Shown in pieces: positions 1 through 12,000 of a stretch of 64,000 nt of DNA. The translations under genes and the position numbers were made by a program. The stretch's first letter is position 1. Every line of letters begins with the position of its first letter. The stretch comes from Hysterangium stoloniferum (taxonomy: Eukaryota > Basidiomycota > Agaricomycetes > Hysterangiales > Hysterangiaceae): contig WHVD01000202.1 in NCBI GenBank assembly GCA_015178975.1, positions 62,001 to 126,000 of the forward strand, given 5' to 3'. Under the pieces are notes generated by a model. It saw only the letters and a program-made list of their open reading frames with translations. It made no database searches and was not told the DNA's origin.

Positions 1-899
1 CTTACAATTCCCAAAGGCTCATTACCGTATATCCGCGACAATTTGTTGGCAAACATATTCGACTTCCCGGTGATAAAGTGAATCTTGAAGTCAAACTCGT
101 TCAAAAGGTCCAGCCAACGTGTCTGCCTTGGAGATAGGTTCTTCTGTGTAAGGATATACTCTATACCTTTATGGTCAGTACACACTCAAAACTTTACTCC
201 CAGTAACTGAGGATGAAACCACTTCAAGGATTCGACAATTGCCAACAATGCCTGCTCATGCACAGGATAGCTCTGTTGAGCCGAATTGAACTTCCCAGAC
301 CAGGAGGACACCAATGCTGCCATTTTTACATCTTCACCTTGACTCAGGATGCCACTGGTGCCTGTCAAGCATGCATCTATAACCAAGTTGATGGTTGAAT
401 GACCTGGTGAGTAGTCCAAAGCAACTCAATACCAATCTCAATGAACCTGAACAATTCATTTTACATCTTCAAAAGCATATTGTTCCATTGCTCTCCATTT
501 GCCACACCTTGTTGACACCAGTAAGCCCAACCAGATTGGCCATCGGAATTCAAATGCCCTCACAGATATTAGCCAGATAGCCAACTGCCCCCAGAAAACC
601 AGCCAAGAGGGCCTTATTGGTAGGTACCTTCCAGTTGGCTACCATGTTTACCTTATGTGGGTCCATCTTTATTCCTTTATCATTTATCACATGCCCTAAT
701 ATGTTCAGTTCTGAGGTGAACAAATGCATCTTGTCGACTGCTAGGTATAGTTTCTCCTGATAGAGCACCTTGAAGATGGTTTGGAGGTGCTTTACGTGAT
801 CTGCAATGGAATCTGAATATACCACAATGTCATCAAGGTATACACATCCATAAACACCCCAATGTATGATGCAAAAATATGGTTCATGAGAGTCTGGTA
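1..899 (-). mobile_element. Ty3/gypsy pol fragment (reverse transcriptase to RNase H), truncated by the window edge
   Basis: Minus-strand reading frames encode the end of a Ty3/gypsy reverse transcriptase followed by RNase H. The catalytic YLDD box (VYLDDIVVYSDS) lies near 815-855. It is followed by the typical LGHVI...G...D..KV stretch at 640-700. Further on are the RNase H motifs IDACLTGTSGILSQ and HEQALLAIVESL, at about 210-385. The frame is broken between the two domains, so this is a decayed copy. The gene runs off the left end of the window, and its 5' side is cut by the long inverted repeat that starts near 900. The family assignment is secure; which of the LTR families below it belongs to is not known. 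Confidence 0.85.
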
Positions 900-900
900 T

Positions 901-1582
901 GGAGGTTGTCCATAATCATTATAATATCAAATGTTTACTAATAAAGCAAAATTGCTAAATTGCTACAAAACTCCACCTTTAAATAGCAGTATCTATTCTG
1001 AGACTATTATATTATTAACCACCAACCATAAGAAACAATTCTCCATATCACATCCTAAACAATTCAGAGTCAATTAATAGAACCTATTGTATATGGTTTT
1101 CCAAGTTATGTAAATACTTGCTAATAATTTTGTTGTTAATTTGTTTTTTAAAAACTAAACTGTAGTTATTTCCTAGTAAAATATGTGAGATGTCATTGGA
1201 AATTTTTCATCCTATGGCCTTCTTTATTAAGTGAAACCACCTATATATTCTAGGTATGTTGAATCAAGTAGAAATCTGTTTAGATTGACAGATTTATTCT
1301 GAAATAATACATATGTATTTAGAGGTGCCAATGATATACATATGCATGGAATGGACTATCTAAAGGTATCTATTTTTTAAAAGTATTCGGGTTTCAAACT
1401 ACTAATTTTTTTTATTGTCTACTCGTGTCTGGAAAGATTCATTAGTTTGTAATGTACGAGAGAGTTTAAAACTTTTAAAAAGTTTTAAAAACCAAATTAT
1501 ATTTGAATCACATCTCAGATGTTTAAATGACCTTTAGAGTATATTAGAATTTGGTATACTTAATAGTTTTCAGATATCCTCC
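901..1582 (+). repeat. Left arm of a large inverted repeat
   Basis: This 682 bp AT-rich arm is inverted at 2702-3378. Both outer ends carry (T)GGAGGTTGTCC, and similarity continues to the inner CAGATATCCTCC. The arms differ by scattered substitutions and small indels. Long terminal inverted repeats around a unique centre fit a non-autonomous DNA transposon or a large foldback element. No target duplication is clear: the left flank reads CTGGTA and the right flank ATGTAG. Confidence 0.8.
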
Positions 1583-1771
1583 TAGATGCTGATGGGTCAA
1601 ATTGGGTCTTATATAAAGTGTGATTAGTTTCAGCATTGACATACTGGAAGTTAATACACTACATCAATGGCCAAGCACAGAAGCCTGACCCACCTGGTGC
1701 TACTGATATCAAAGAGAAGTTAGAAAATGACCTTGAAATGTGGGAAATTGGGAATGAACATGCTTGATCAA

Positions 1772-2634
1772 TGTTAGGATACACACTCAGGCCGGGTTTC
1801 TGGAGAAACCTGCGGGATATCCGGTAGGACTTGGCTTCAGCTTATAGGCTGTGCCCTCGCTAGATCGTGTTGTCCAATTTCAGACAGGCGGACGGGAATC
1901 CCGGGGAGTCCGGGCAGGGGTTCATGGGTTGTGAGTCGTAGGTTGTGAGTCGAGAGTCGTGAATCGAGATAGTCGAGAGAGATAGATGTGCCGGAGCCCG
2001 TGGGCTCCGACTAGTGCGAGCGGTCTGATAAGAGTAGGGTTTTAGAGAGGAAAATGTATTAGATTACTGGGGGGAATCTAAGCTAATTTTCTGACTGGAT
2101 TGTATGTACAACATCTGCCAGTTTATATAGACCGTGGAATGCATGACATACCGAATCCAGTAATAATGAGACGAAATGAGCAAAACACAAAACGGGAATA
2201 GTAAACACGAAATTGGTGTTAGGAACGGGACGGAACGGAGCGGAGTCCGAATCGTGACAAAGTATAACCCATAACGGGAAACGGAGCGGGAGCGGAGTCC
2301 TAAATCGTGACAGGTCATTTGACTAAAACGGGAACAGGGCTCAATTAGAGCGGTGACGGGATTCTAAGCGGGTTCCGGCATTAAGACACATATCAGTCAC
2401 CGGACTTCCCCCGGACCCCGTCTCTGTCTATGTCCGTCTGCTCGACTTCCCGACCTCTCAACCCACAAACCCTGCCCAGACTCCCTGGGATTCCTGTCCA
2501 CTTGTTTGAAATTGGACAACATGATCTCATGAGGGCGCAGCCTATAAGCTGAAGCCAAGTCCTAGTCCTACCAGCTTTCCTGTGGGTTTCTCTGGAAACC
2601 CTCTGTATACACACCCTTAACATAAGGTACTACA
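1772..2634. mobile_element. Family A LTR, rearranged head-to-head into an inverted duplicate
   Basis: From 1772 the sequence is a family A LTR read on the minus strand: TGTTAGGATACACAC, a hairpin motif at 1827-1860, and the U3 promoter region to about 2378. It then switches to the plus orientation of the same LTR, with U3 sequence (CACATATCAGTCACCGG) joined after a deletion to the LTR 3' end. That part has a hairpin at 2533-2562 and ends CACCCTTAACA. The result is a palindromic LTR chimera at the centre of the larger inverted repeat. It could be one LTR with an inversion and deletion, or two LTRs in opposite orientation that recombined. Confidence 0.7.
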
Positions 2635-2701
2635 TATTATTAATTCTTGAATGCCATGCTTCTTGTAGCTGAATGTCTGGTTGTGATGGGACTTTTTCAA
2701 T

Positions 2702-3378
2702 GGAGGATATCTGAAAACTATTAAGTATACCAAATTCTAATATACTCTAAAGGTCATTTAAACATCTGGGATGTGATTCAAACATAATTTGGTTTTTAAA
2801 ACTTTTTGAAAGTTTTAAACTCTCTCTTACATTACAAACTAAAGAATCTTTCCAGACACAAGTAGACAATAAAAAAAATTAGTAGTTTGAAACACTAATA
2901 CTTTTAAAAATAGATACCTTTAGATAGTCCATTCCATGCATATGTATGTATATCATTGGCACCTCTAAATACATATGTATTACTTCAGAATGGATCTGTC
3001 AATCTGAACAGATTTCTACTTGTTCAACATACCCAGAATATATAGGGGGTTTTACTTAATAAAGACAGCTGTGCTATGAAAAATTTCCAATAATATGTTA
3101 CATATTTTACATGGAAATAACTACATTACCACTTTTAAAAAAAAAAGTACTAATAAAAGTATTAGTAGGCATCTATAAAAGGAAGGAAATTGTATACAAT
3201 GGGTTCTATTAATTGACTCTGAATTGTTTAGGATGTAATATGGAGAATTGTTTCTTATGGTTGGTGGTTAACAATATAATAGTCTCAGAGGATATATCAC
3301 TATTTAAAGATGGAGTTTTGTAGAAATATAAATTTTACCAGTAAACATCTGATATTATAATGATTATGGACAACCTCC
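2702..3378 (-). repeat. Right arm of the large inverted repeat
   Basis: This is the reverse complement of 901-1582 and ends GGACAACCTCC. It shares landmarks with the left arm such as the AATTGACTCTGAATTG block (about 3212) and GTTTCTTATGGTTGGTGG (about 3249). It encodes nothing recognisable. Confidence 0.8.
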
Positions 3379-3624
3379 AATGTAGGCCTCTGTGGGTGCA
3401 ATTGACATATTTGGTGTGATGACTGTACTCTGGGTCACTTGGCATTGAAACTCTCCCCCTTGAGTGGGACAGTAGTTATTTCTTTGCCCTTGTTTTCTCC
3501 AGGTATTGGGTACAGTTTAGTATCTGTAATATCAAATGTAATATTTCTAGAAGTTTGAACATGCCTAGTTTTTGTGTTATAGTACTTCCAGGCTTTAGCG
3601 TTCTCAGATACTCCTGTGAATATA

Positions 3625-3840
3625 CAGTGAGGGACAAAACCCTTCCAATGATTTTTAGTTGTGCAAATATTCTTGAATAACTCAAGAACCACTGTAAATA
3701 CAGACCTGAAATTTGGTTATTGGTTAGGTCTATATGTTATCTATATGCCCTTAAAATATTATGACATAAGTATTAGTATTTCCCATGCTATAAATAAAAT
3801 AATAACAAAATCACATTGGAAGGGTTTTGTCCCAGTCACA
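3625..3840. mobile_element. Mariner-type MITE of about 215 bp
   Basis: After a TA dinucleotide the element starts CAGTGAGGGACAAAACCC. It ends with the inverted counterpart GGGTTTTGTCCCAGTCAC, giving terminal inverted repeats of about 24 bp that include CTTCCAATG. The interior is AT-rich and non-coding. CAGTG ends and a TA flank are typical of Tc1/mariner non-autonomous elements. The right boundary is decayed, so the end is approximate. Confidence 0.65.
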
Positions 3841-4302
3841 TGATTGGCACAAAACCTTATTGATTATCTGCAAATAAGGTTTTGTTTAATCATTTGACTT
3901 TTATACTAAATAAATACTAACTAATTACTAATATTTCCGGATACAGGATATCGAGTTGCCGGCCCCATAACATAGCATTAGTGAGCCGCTGACTCATTAC
4001 ACTGGAATATTATGGAGTCGTTTCTAATATTATTATTACTAATAGTTAACAGATCCGACGTTATAGACAACTCGCAGGAAATAGTTAAGACAAAGACAGG
4101 CGGACCTCACCAAACGTTGGGAACGCCATCACTGCTGCGTGAGAATTTCTTTACACGTCACGTCATCGCTGTCCCGTCTCAGTACTGGTCAAGTACTTTT
4201 GGTGTTAGTTTGCACTGAGCCTGACTGATCGTAGGTTCGTCTCCTTATATTTTACTTAGACCCAATTATCTGTTTATGTCTGTCACAATACAAAATTATA
4301 GC

Positions 4303-5647
4303 ATGTCTACCGCTACACCTCTAATCTTGTATGTCTGGCCTCGCCAATGGAACTTGCCGTCCATGGATGCCGGGTGTCTAGAAGCTATTATATTCCTTCA
4401 AATGACATGCCCGCGTCGTTTTTCTATTATTGAAACAGCTGACCCAGACCTATCCCCAAATGGCCAACTTCCTTTCCTTACACACCATCAAGTTACGGTA
4501 TCATCCGTCCCATCAATAATTTCTTATGTATCTGGCCTTAACCCCGCATTACTAAAAATTCCGGATGAAATTGAGCTCGATTTGTCTACCCCCAACTTAC
4601 ACTTGGATGCTGGAATTAGCGCCCGAGAACTTTCGAAACGCCCAGCTTGGAGGGCTTACATCGAAGCGCAGCTGGGAGATCTCCTGGTCGGTCTCCAAAT
4701 AACAAGTATATTGTAGAAATTAACTGTTATCATTTCTTTTCCAGGCGTATTCATTTTTCGTGTTGGAGCCCAATCATAATTTCACACATTCAACTATAGC
4801 ATCCTTGCTACCTGTTCCACAGCGGTATTATGTCCCAAGCCGCATTAGAGATACCTATAGGCCTCGCCTGGAGGCCGCGGGGCTATGGAAAGTTGATATA
4901 GAGCCAGACAAGCCTAAATCTCAGTTCCCTTCATTACTCAAATCTCTAACATCTAAGGAGGAGACAATCAAACGGACATTTGCCCAGGTTGCGGTAAGTT
5001 TCGCTATAAATTGTCTATGGGATTTGTTCTATTATTCTATACTAGCTCACAGAAAGGGCTCGGCCGGTGTTAGATATTTTGTCTAACTTACTGCACCATA
5101 AGAAATTTATATTTGGCAACCGGTCCGTACGTCCCTATGCCGCACAAACTGACAAATTGACGAGGAGGCTTACAGCGCATCTTCTATTGATATCGTTCTG
5201 GCTTCGCGAATATTAATCGTCACTCACGCGCCGCTCCCAAATCTCACTCTAAAAACGTTAATCACCGAATCCTACCCTTCTCTTGTATCACATGCCTCGC
5301 GCGTCCATGCCCTCGCCTTCTCATCCTCAATCCCTCTGCTCATCATCTTGCCGTCGCAGCACACACACCCCTTACAGGTTTTGAAGAGCTCCCTGATGCA
5401 CTTAACACGCGTCGCTGCATCCCACGAGCCTGAGTCTGAGGAAGCCAAAACGTTCCGCCTCTATAGATGGGGGTGGATCGCCTTGGCGGTGACAGGCGCT
5501 GCGGGATATGTTGGATTGATTTCGGCATTAGGATTAATCCGTATTAAAAATGCTGATAAAGTGCGAAGAGACGATTCTGGACAAGGACTTCATGACGAGA
5601 GTCCCGAAACGCAAGCTGAAGAGGAGGAGGAAGAAATAGAAGCATAG
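4303..5647 (+). CDS. SAM37: SAM37/metaxin-like mitochondrial outer-membrane import protein
   Basis: Four exons: 4303-4686, 4745-4993, 5046-5122 and 5176-5647, with introns of 52-58 bp and continuous phase, giving 393 residues. The N-terminus (LILYVWPRQWNLPSMDAGCL, then C-P-R-R-F, then PNGQLPFLT) is the thioredoxin-like metaxin/Tom37 domain. SLLPVPQRYYVPSRIR and the HHKKFIFGNR segment belong to the GST-C-like half. The C-terminus has one membrane segment (WGWIALAVTGAAGYVGLISA) and an acidic tail, as expected for a tail-anchored SAM subunit. In the family this protein helps insert beta-barrel proteins into the mitochondrial outer membrane. An in-frame ATG at 4276 would add nine residues; 4303 was chosen because the metaxin domain starts just after it. 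The donors at introns 1 and 3 are GTCGGT and GTCCGT. Confidence 0.85.
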
Positions 5648-6167
5648 AGCCTCTCAGGGAGTCGAATGTACAGTAAAAGCTTTCCGAGCATCATGACTGA
5701 CAGAGGGCTAAAGTTTAACTAAACGAAGCCAGATGGAATGAGGTTTTTTGGATACTATGTCTGCATGATTCTTCTGTTCCAACGCTCTGATTCCCAATAT
5801 AACACTTCAAAACAGTCAATCGGTTTAAAGATGCGTTGAGATTCCAGATGTGGGTTGGGTGTCCTTCGGAGATTTTTCGATGTCGTTAGTCGCCAATCCG
5901 CAGTAGCATCAGCATTGGTCGTTTAGAGGTCAGTTTTGGTAATACTGTGCCTCCTCTGTCACATAATGGATTCAGTAGCAGTACTTGATGTCTCACAAGC
6001 TCAAAGAAATTTATTGCTGTAGCTAGATATATAAGCCAAAAAAAGGGGGTATAAAAATATAGAAAGATACATAAGATAGAGGGGACTTAAACCGAGTTAG
6101 ATGTTGTTGCGCTGTTGGATTGGATGACAGAAACTTGATGATGCTCGAAATCCAGTAGGTGATTGAG
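5648..6167. other. Intergenic spacer
   Basis: Downstream of SAM37. I see no credible coding region, RNA gene or repeat here beyond short A- and T-rich tracts. Confidence 0.5.
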
Positions 6168-7160
6168 ATGTCAGCTCAAGGGCAACCAAATCTCGATCTT
6201 AGTGCTTCAGGACAGAACTTTCCGCCGTCAACCGGGGAACCCATTAGTCAAGAGGTGGCATTGTACCAAGCTGGATGATGAAATGTCTGGGCTTAAAATT
6301 CCTCTAACAGTTGATCTGAAATTCAAACTTTAAATTCACGGATCGTAGCCCCAGAACAATTCAGGTAGATCGCCATTAAGCCCGCAGTTTGGTGAGTATG
6401 GCATGCTATCGAATATTAATTATTGCTATCTCCACAGGGATCCTAATACCCGCTTCAAATTCAACTCTCGACTTTATCCTCAAGTCAGCATTTAGGTCTC
6501 ACAATTTATTAGTAAATACGAGAAGTCTCCATTGTCCGAAATATGTCCATCACCGGTGGAGGAATTCTCTAATTCGGATGACGAACGACTTTCACTTCCC
6601 GCCTGCTTAGCTTCTGAGTTACTTGGGAGCTCTGCGACTTTGTAAGCAATACATTATCATTTTTTGATTATTATTGTCGATAATTAATATACGCTTCACT
6701 TAGTAGTTACCATATGCTCTCTCCTACATGAATGTCCGCATGGAAAATCCGCCACTCGGTTTCGTCGTCAGGATTCTTTCATCTTGTTAAAATTTAATCT
6801 AACCGAACACAGGTCAATCAAGTGCTTCTTATCCCCGTCATCCCCACCTTGCGCCCCATCTGTCTACGCGATCTTAATCTCGATGGTTTGATGGGCTACT
6901 GGTAAATGTGGATAGCGCCAATACATTATCGGGTAAGAACAGCGATATGTTTTAATAACGTTTCACTAACTGCGACGGCTGCCTATTTTATTCCTAGGTT
7001 CTTCGACATAATAGAGTATGGTGAGGATATATATGGACAGATGAGCAATCAACGGATTGGGCCTCCAACGAGCACGAAAATAATTGTCAAGTCCACATCC
7101 CTGACGTCTGTTCCTTCGCTCCCAGAATGCACCATAGTCCCTTATCGCCGTAAGGTCATC
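6168..7160 (+). pseudogene. Possible multi-exon gene or gene remnant of unknown function
   Basis: Several short segments read like exons but could not be joined into one clean frame. The ATG at 6168 opens MSAQGQPNLDLSASGQNF and continues about 36 residues to a double stop. An exon-like block follows acceptor CGTAG near 6350 and encodes PQNNSGRSPLSPQFG before a GTGAGT donor. Another runs from about 6440 (ILIPASNSTLDFIL). A serine- and acid-rich frame (SPVEEFSNSDDERLSLPACL) at about 6545-6640 needs a one-base shift. The final piece, FFDIIEYGEDIYGQMSNQRI, follows a TTCCTAG acceptor near 7000. I recognise no family. It may be a real lineage-specific gene with unusual splicing, or a decaying one. 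Confidence 0.3.
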
Positions 7161-7164
7161 GGAT

Positions 7165-7812
7165 TAGCTGTAAGCCCTATACTTTATTTCCGAGACTTTC
7201 ACATGCTTGTTTTATATTTACACCTGCTCTTTCTATATTTTTCGCACTTCATCCCTTCTTGTTCGCCTCTGCCGTGCGTTCTACGTCTACTTCCCTCCGT
7301 CACAAACAACAACCATTTATTTCATAGTCCTGAACACCTTGATGTTGACCATAACCTCAAAAACCTCCCACGACAAACGCGCTCTAGTTGTCGCCGCGCT
7401 CCCCGACACCCTGGGACATAAACCCTTGAAGTCCAGCTTTAAACAAGTACTGTGAAAAAAAAATTAAAATACTAAAGAAAAAACATGAAAAAGAAGCCTT
7501 CCAAGTGCGATATACTGTTACCAGTCACATCGCCCATTCAAGCTTGCATCTGTTTTTATGCTCTCATGTTTTTCCCCAGGTGATGATTTGGCCATAGGCA
7601 CTATACCTTATTCCCAATCTTTCGCATGCTTATTCCGTTGGCTTACAATGCGGAGCTTTATACCAGCCCTTTCCGTATTCTCGCACTTCTCTTCCTCCTG
7701 TTCGGCCTGTCGTGAATTCTGTTTTTACTTCCTTACGTCACATAAGCTCGTTGTAATTTTCATAGTTCCGAACGCCTTGATGTCGACCATACGCTCGACA
7801 AACGTCCCACGA
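7165..7812. repeat. Diverged direct duplication, copies at about 7165-7375 and 7596-7812
   Basis: Two non-coding, pyrimidine-rich stretches share an ordered series of landmarks. These include CTATACTTTATTTCC/CTATACCTTATTCCC, TTTCACATGCTT/TTTCGCATGCTT, TTCTCGCACTTC-like blocks, CTACTTCCNTNNGTCACA, TTTCATAGTNCNGAACNCCTTGATGT and a closing TCCCACGA. Identity is roughly 70 percent by eye. No coding potential is shared between copies. Confidence 0.6.
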
Positions 7813-7994
7813 TGAATACATTCTTGCCACCGCATTCCTCTGGAAAGTCACAAGCTTCTGTATCTGACATAGTTGTATTCCAATTGGAAAATCTCCATCG
7901 TAGATATTGTGCATGTAAATGCAGCTGCTCCTGTCTTGTTAGCCATACTATCCTCGATATCTTAGCACATACCATTGATACCCCTCTGACCTAT

Positions 7995-8415
7995 CCGCTC
8001 CGAGTCCACAGTGTCTGTATTAATCTTCGACAGATAAAATATTGATCTCTAGTCTTCCAATCTCCCATTTCATCTGTTAATGTTAAGCACAGAGTATCTG
8101 CAGTATCTCTTTTATATGCCCGACGGATTGGTTTGGTTCCGATTTAGGCTCATTTCATTAATGTTAGTCTCCGGACAATAATCTATCGGTCTGTCTTAGT
8201 TTCTCAGCCTTCTCCTGTATCAATTGCTCATGTTGCATTCCCTACATCAGTTCCGAGTTCCCTGTCTCTGTGTTATTTCTTCGACGGATAAGATATTTGG
8301 TCAGTTTAGTCCCTCACTCTACCTCGATCGCTTCTCTACAATACAGAGTATTTCCAATAGCTAGTTTATATCCTCGGCCTAGTGGTTCCGATTTTTCATA
8401 GAGTTCAAAAGAGTT
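7995..8415. repeat. Second diverged direct duplication (about 7995-8160 and 8240-8410)
   Basis: Shared landmarks in the same order: TCCGAGT, TGTCTCTGT/TGTCTGTAT, CTTCGACNGATAA, ACAGAGTAT, then TTTATATNCNCGNC and GGTTCCGATTT. With the upstream pair this makes most of 7.1-8.4 kb an old, internally duplicated non-coding tract. No gene was found between 7160 and 9081. Confidence 0.5.
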
Positions 8416-9081
8416 TATTCTTCTCTAGTCTTTGTTCATAGTGCACACCTTACAGGGAAATTCCAAACACTAGTACCTAGTGTCGTCCGCATCTTCGCTA
8501 CACTATCCACCGCATGCCACGACTTCCTTTGGAGAATATCTTGCTTGTATCGCCGGGAATTTCTTTCCTTAATAGACAATCAATCAAGTATCGTCTTGTG
8601 TATCCACTCTCGTGTGTTCGATGCATTCTATTTCCTTATTCTGTTCACCTCGATCTGTATGAGTCTTTTTAATGACTAATATACTATGACTTCTCTCTCA
8701 AAACATGCCGTTAGGAAGCAATGTCTGATGATGAGTTCAAATGAACGAGTACTAGTCATTGAATAAAATGAAACGGAATTACAATATCTGATCCGACTCC
8801 GAGCCAGAGAGTCCAAATCCCACACACATCAGGGGTTCCGAATAACATATTTCTACTCCCTTGAATCAATGAAAATCGCTTTCGTACGATCTGGTATCAC
8901 TTCGGGGTGTTCCTCCGAAAATAAAATACCAAAATACAAAATTAAATAATAGAAGAGCGACTTTGGCGCTTCGAAGTTGTACCATTGTTTGCCAAGTCCC
9001 AACTGCCATTGAGGTGGAGGCCATAAGTAACGATTGATGATCTATCTGAATTTTCGTCGGTCTCTTCGACATCGTTAATTA

Positions 9082-10957
9082 ATGGAAGATATCACAGCCA
9101 TCGCTCCCTTAAAGCATGAACTAACTGACGTCGAATGCTTGATCGTCTTTGAATACTTCTCAAGGCGACTGGTCGATCATCGAAACCTCGCAGTCGCATA
9201 TGCCGACGCCGAGCAAAGCTGCTCGAAGAATGAACAACTTAGAATTGAGTATGTGCAAGAAGTCGACAGATGGGCCAATGAAATGTTGCGGCAGGCCTGG
9301 GCTGCGTGCGACGAACCAGGCTCTCGTGAGTTCAGCGTTTCATTCGTCACAACAAGCCTATCAAAGCTGAAATTTATCACAGAATGTCCGCGGCTTGAAG
9401 TACTCACAGAAACATCAATTAGCGACCTCCCTCGCCTCCCCTCGGTCCACCTCACAGCCAAAATCCTCAACACCATAATCTTCCTCCACCTCACCACCAC
9501 CCGCACATACTCCTCTCAAACTCGCGCATTCCTGCTTCGTACATTCGGGACATTCGACGAATGCGCGGTTGCGCGGATCCTGAAGAATCCCGAACAGGCT
9601 ACCCAGGCCGCACAGGCTAAAAATGACCACGCAGACGGCAGTGATATTTGGCGGCGGATAGGTATTGGTGCAGGCGCCGTTGCGGGCGGCATCCTCGTCG
9701 GTATGACGGGCGGTTCAGCAGCCCCTTTGGTCGGTGCGGGACTTGGCAAAGTGCTGGCAATACTCGGAATAGGTGGTCCCATTGGTCTGATTGCGACAGG
9801 TCTCGCGAGCTCAGGCGCTGTATGTGGTGCGCTGTTTGGGGCGATTGGCGCGAAGGAGACGGCGAAGATGGTTGCACGGCATACGAGGGAAATACGTGAT
9901 TTTGCATTTCTGCCTGTTCATGAGCCGAAAGATAGTTTGGCTGTGAGGTTATGTGTCAGTGGGTGGCTGACTTCGGAACAGGATGTAACGGTACCTTGGA
10001 AAGTTTTTGATCTGACGCAGGATACGTTTGCTTTGCAATGGGTAAGTGTTCAAATAATCACCCATATTAGAACCATGTGAATGTCCGCTTATGTTACAGG
10101 AAGTTGAAGCTCTTAAAGAACTCTCGTCGGCATTATACGACCTATTACGACTCCACGCTGTCGGCTACATTACATGGCAGTTCTTCAGCTACACGGCCCT
10201 ATCAACCCTAATGGACGGTCTTTCCCCCTTATTCCTCCTTCAAATCGGACAAATAATAGGCAAGTTCTCTCTCATTACGCCCTATCGGAACTTATTGCCC
10301 ACGCTGAGTTGATAATTGATACAGACAACCCCTGGTCAAACGCGAAAGCCCTTTCCATCAAAGCCGGAAAAGTCCTCGGAACGCTCCTCGCAAACCGCAC
10401 ATTTGGAAATCGCCCCGTTGTTCTCACGGGCTATTCGCTTGGTTCTTTGGTCCTCGTTGAGGCTCTGAAACACCTCGCGACACTCCCCGTCGCGCAGACG
10501 GCGCATGTAGTCCAAGACGTGTTTTTATTTGGGACGCCGGTACCTACCAATGCCAGCTTGTGGACTGCAATGCGCAGAGTTGTTGCTGGCAAGTTTGCTC
10601 GTTTTCACGTACATCCGTGTCTAGTGACCAAGGCACCCTGTCATTTCACCAGGTCGCCTTGTAAACGGCTATGCGGAAACAGACTATGTTCTTGCGATAC
10701 TCTCGCGTACAAGCGATGGCAGCTGGAACGTCGCAGGTCTCCACCCTGTCGAAGTGCAAGGAGTTGAGAATGTACGGTGCGATGAGGTGGGTGGACATTT
10801 GCAGTGGCGGGGGATGGTAGGGAGGTGCTTGCAGATTTGTGGGTTGGAGGGGCTGGTTGTGGAGGAAGTGGAGATGAGGGTTCGGGAGGCGTCGGAAACG
10901 GCGGCGAAGGAGGGGGAGGTGGAAGAGCCCATTAAAGAGGAGGCATTCATTGGTTGA
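9082..10957 (+). CDS. DUF726 family (TMCO4/yeast Mil1-like) membrane-associated hydrolase
   Basis: Four exons: 9082-10041, 10100-10259, 10325-10588 and 10653-10957, giving 562 residues. A glycine/alanine-rich hydrophobic hairpin lies at about residues 190-255 (GIGAGAVAGGILVGMTGGSA, then VGAGLGKVLAILGIGG). It is followed by the family landmarks FALQWEVEALKEL, IIDNPWSNAKALSIKAGKVL, the alpha/beta-hydrolase elbow VVLTGYSLGSLVL, FLFGTPVPTN, VVAGRLVNGYAETDYVL and AGLHPVEVQGVENV. Family members are poorly characterised, likely lipase-fold proteins; yeast Mil1 binds an AP-1 adaptor. Introns 2 and 3 begin GCAAGT and GCAAGTTT and end CAG. Only these GC-AG junctions keep the conserved frame. The conserved serine elbow GYSLG is intact, so the gene is probably functional. 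Confidence 0.85.
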
Positions 10958-12000
10958 AAGACTGGTTTGTAATATCGTGTGATAATTAGAGGGGACCTGT
11001 ATTTAAACGTGGAAAAAATATATTTATATAACTTCGGTTGCAATATTTTGTGTTATCTTACATATGGTGTACAGATCGGGGTGAATAGAAAAAGGAAAGA
11101 AAATGCCCTGACTATACAAGACTGGATACACAAGACTATATTTGATTGATTGCTGATTAAGAAATTCCCGGTGATATAACAAGATATTCTTCCAAGGTTG
11201 TTATGGCATGGGATGACACCAGGAGTGTTTGGGCCTGCTCCTCCGTAAGGGATGCATTATAAGTAATCAAGATTGGATAAAAGTAAACAATTATACTGGC
11301 CGTTACCTGCGTTTTTGCGTCTGCTCTACCGATCGCAGGGACAACAAATGGTTTTAATCGATCAACGTTCGAGTCGCTGCTTGCTGTTAGTCATTCAAGG
11401 GTGAATCCAGATATACGATGGTTATCATAGACATTTTAGGTCATGGAGTTAGAAGTAACCTTTCGGTTGAATTTATTTTCTCAGCAACTATCACATCTAG
11501 TTCAATATTGGGAATGGCAAAATATACCCAAAAATGAGTGATTCAAGGCAACATTCACAGGACATGATAGTTGACAATTTGATGGACTTTGGCAAGGTCA
11601 AAAATATGGCATTTTGTTTCTACTCCGGGAAGCATTTATCTAGTGGTGTGCTTAAAAATAAATTTAGCAATTGAATTGCAAGGTACATCAAAATGAGGTA
11701 TTTAAGAAATGTTTCCCAAAATATCCAAAATGCATATATTTTTGGCCTCGCAAAAGTCCGTCTAATTGTCAACTATTATTTCCTTTTAATGTTGACTTAT
11801 ATCACTCATTTTTTGTGTATTTTGATATGCACGGTATTGAACTAGATATTTACTGAGAAATTAAATTCAACATAATTGGAGAGGTGGCAGATCCGATCTG
11901 CCAATCTTGGAGCAGTCATGACACCGACAAAGGCGCCCGATTAACCGCCTTACGACTGCACTGCAATAGTGCGCTGCGCACGCTCTTGCTTTCTTCCACC
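10958..12000. other. Intergenic spacer
   Basis: AT-rich sequence between the DUF726 gene and the LEA-2 gene. I see no coding region, tRNA or clear repeat. A reading frame open upstream of 12001 continues into the LEA-2 exon but lacks any family support. Confidence 0.5.

Noticed and set aside
3435..3692. An 85-codon minus-strand frame next to the MITE
   Set aside because: It runs into the MITE terminal repeat and has no family pattern.
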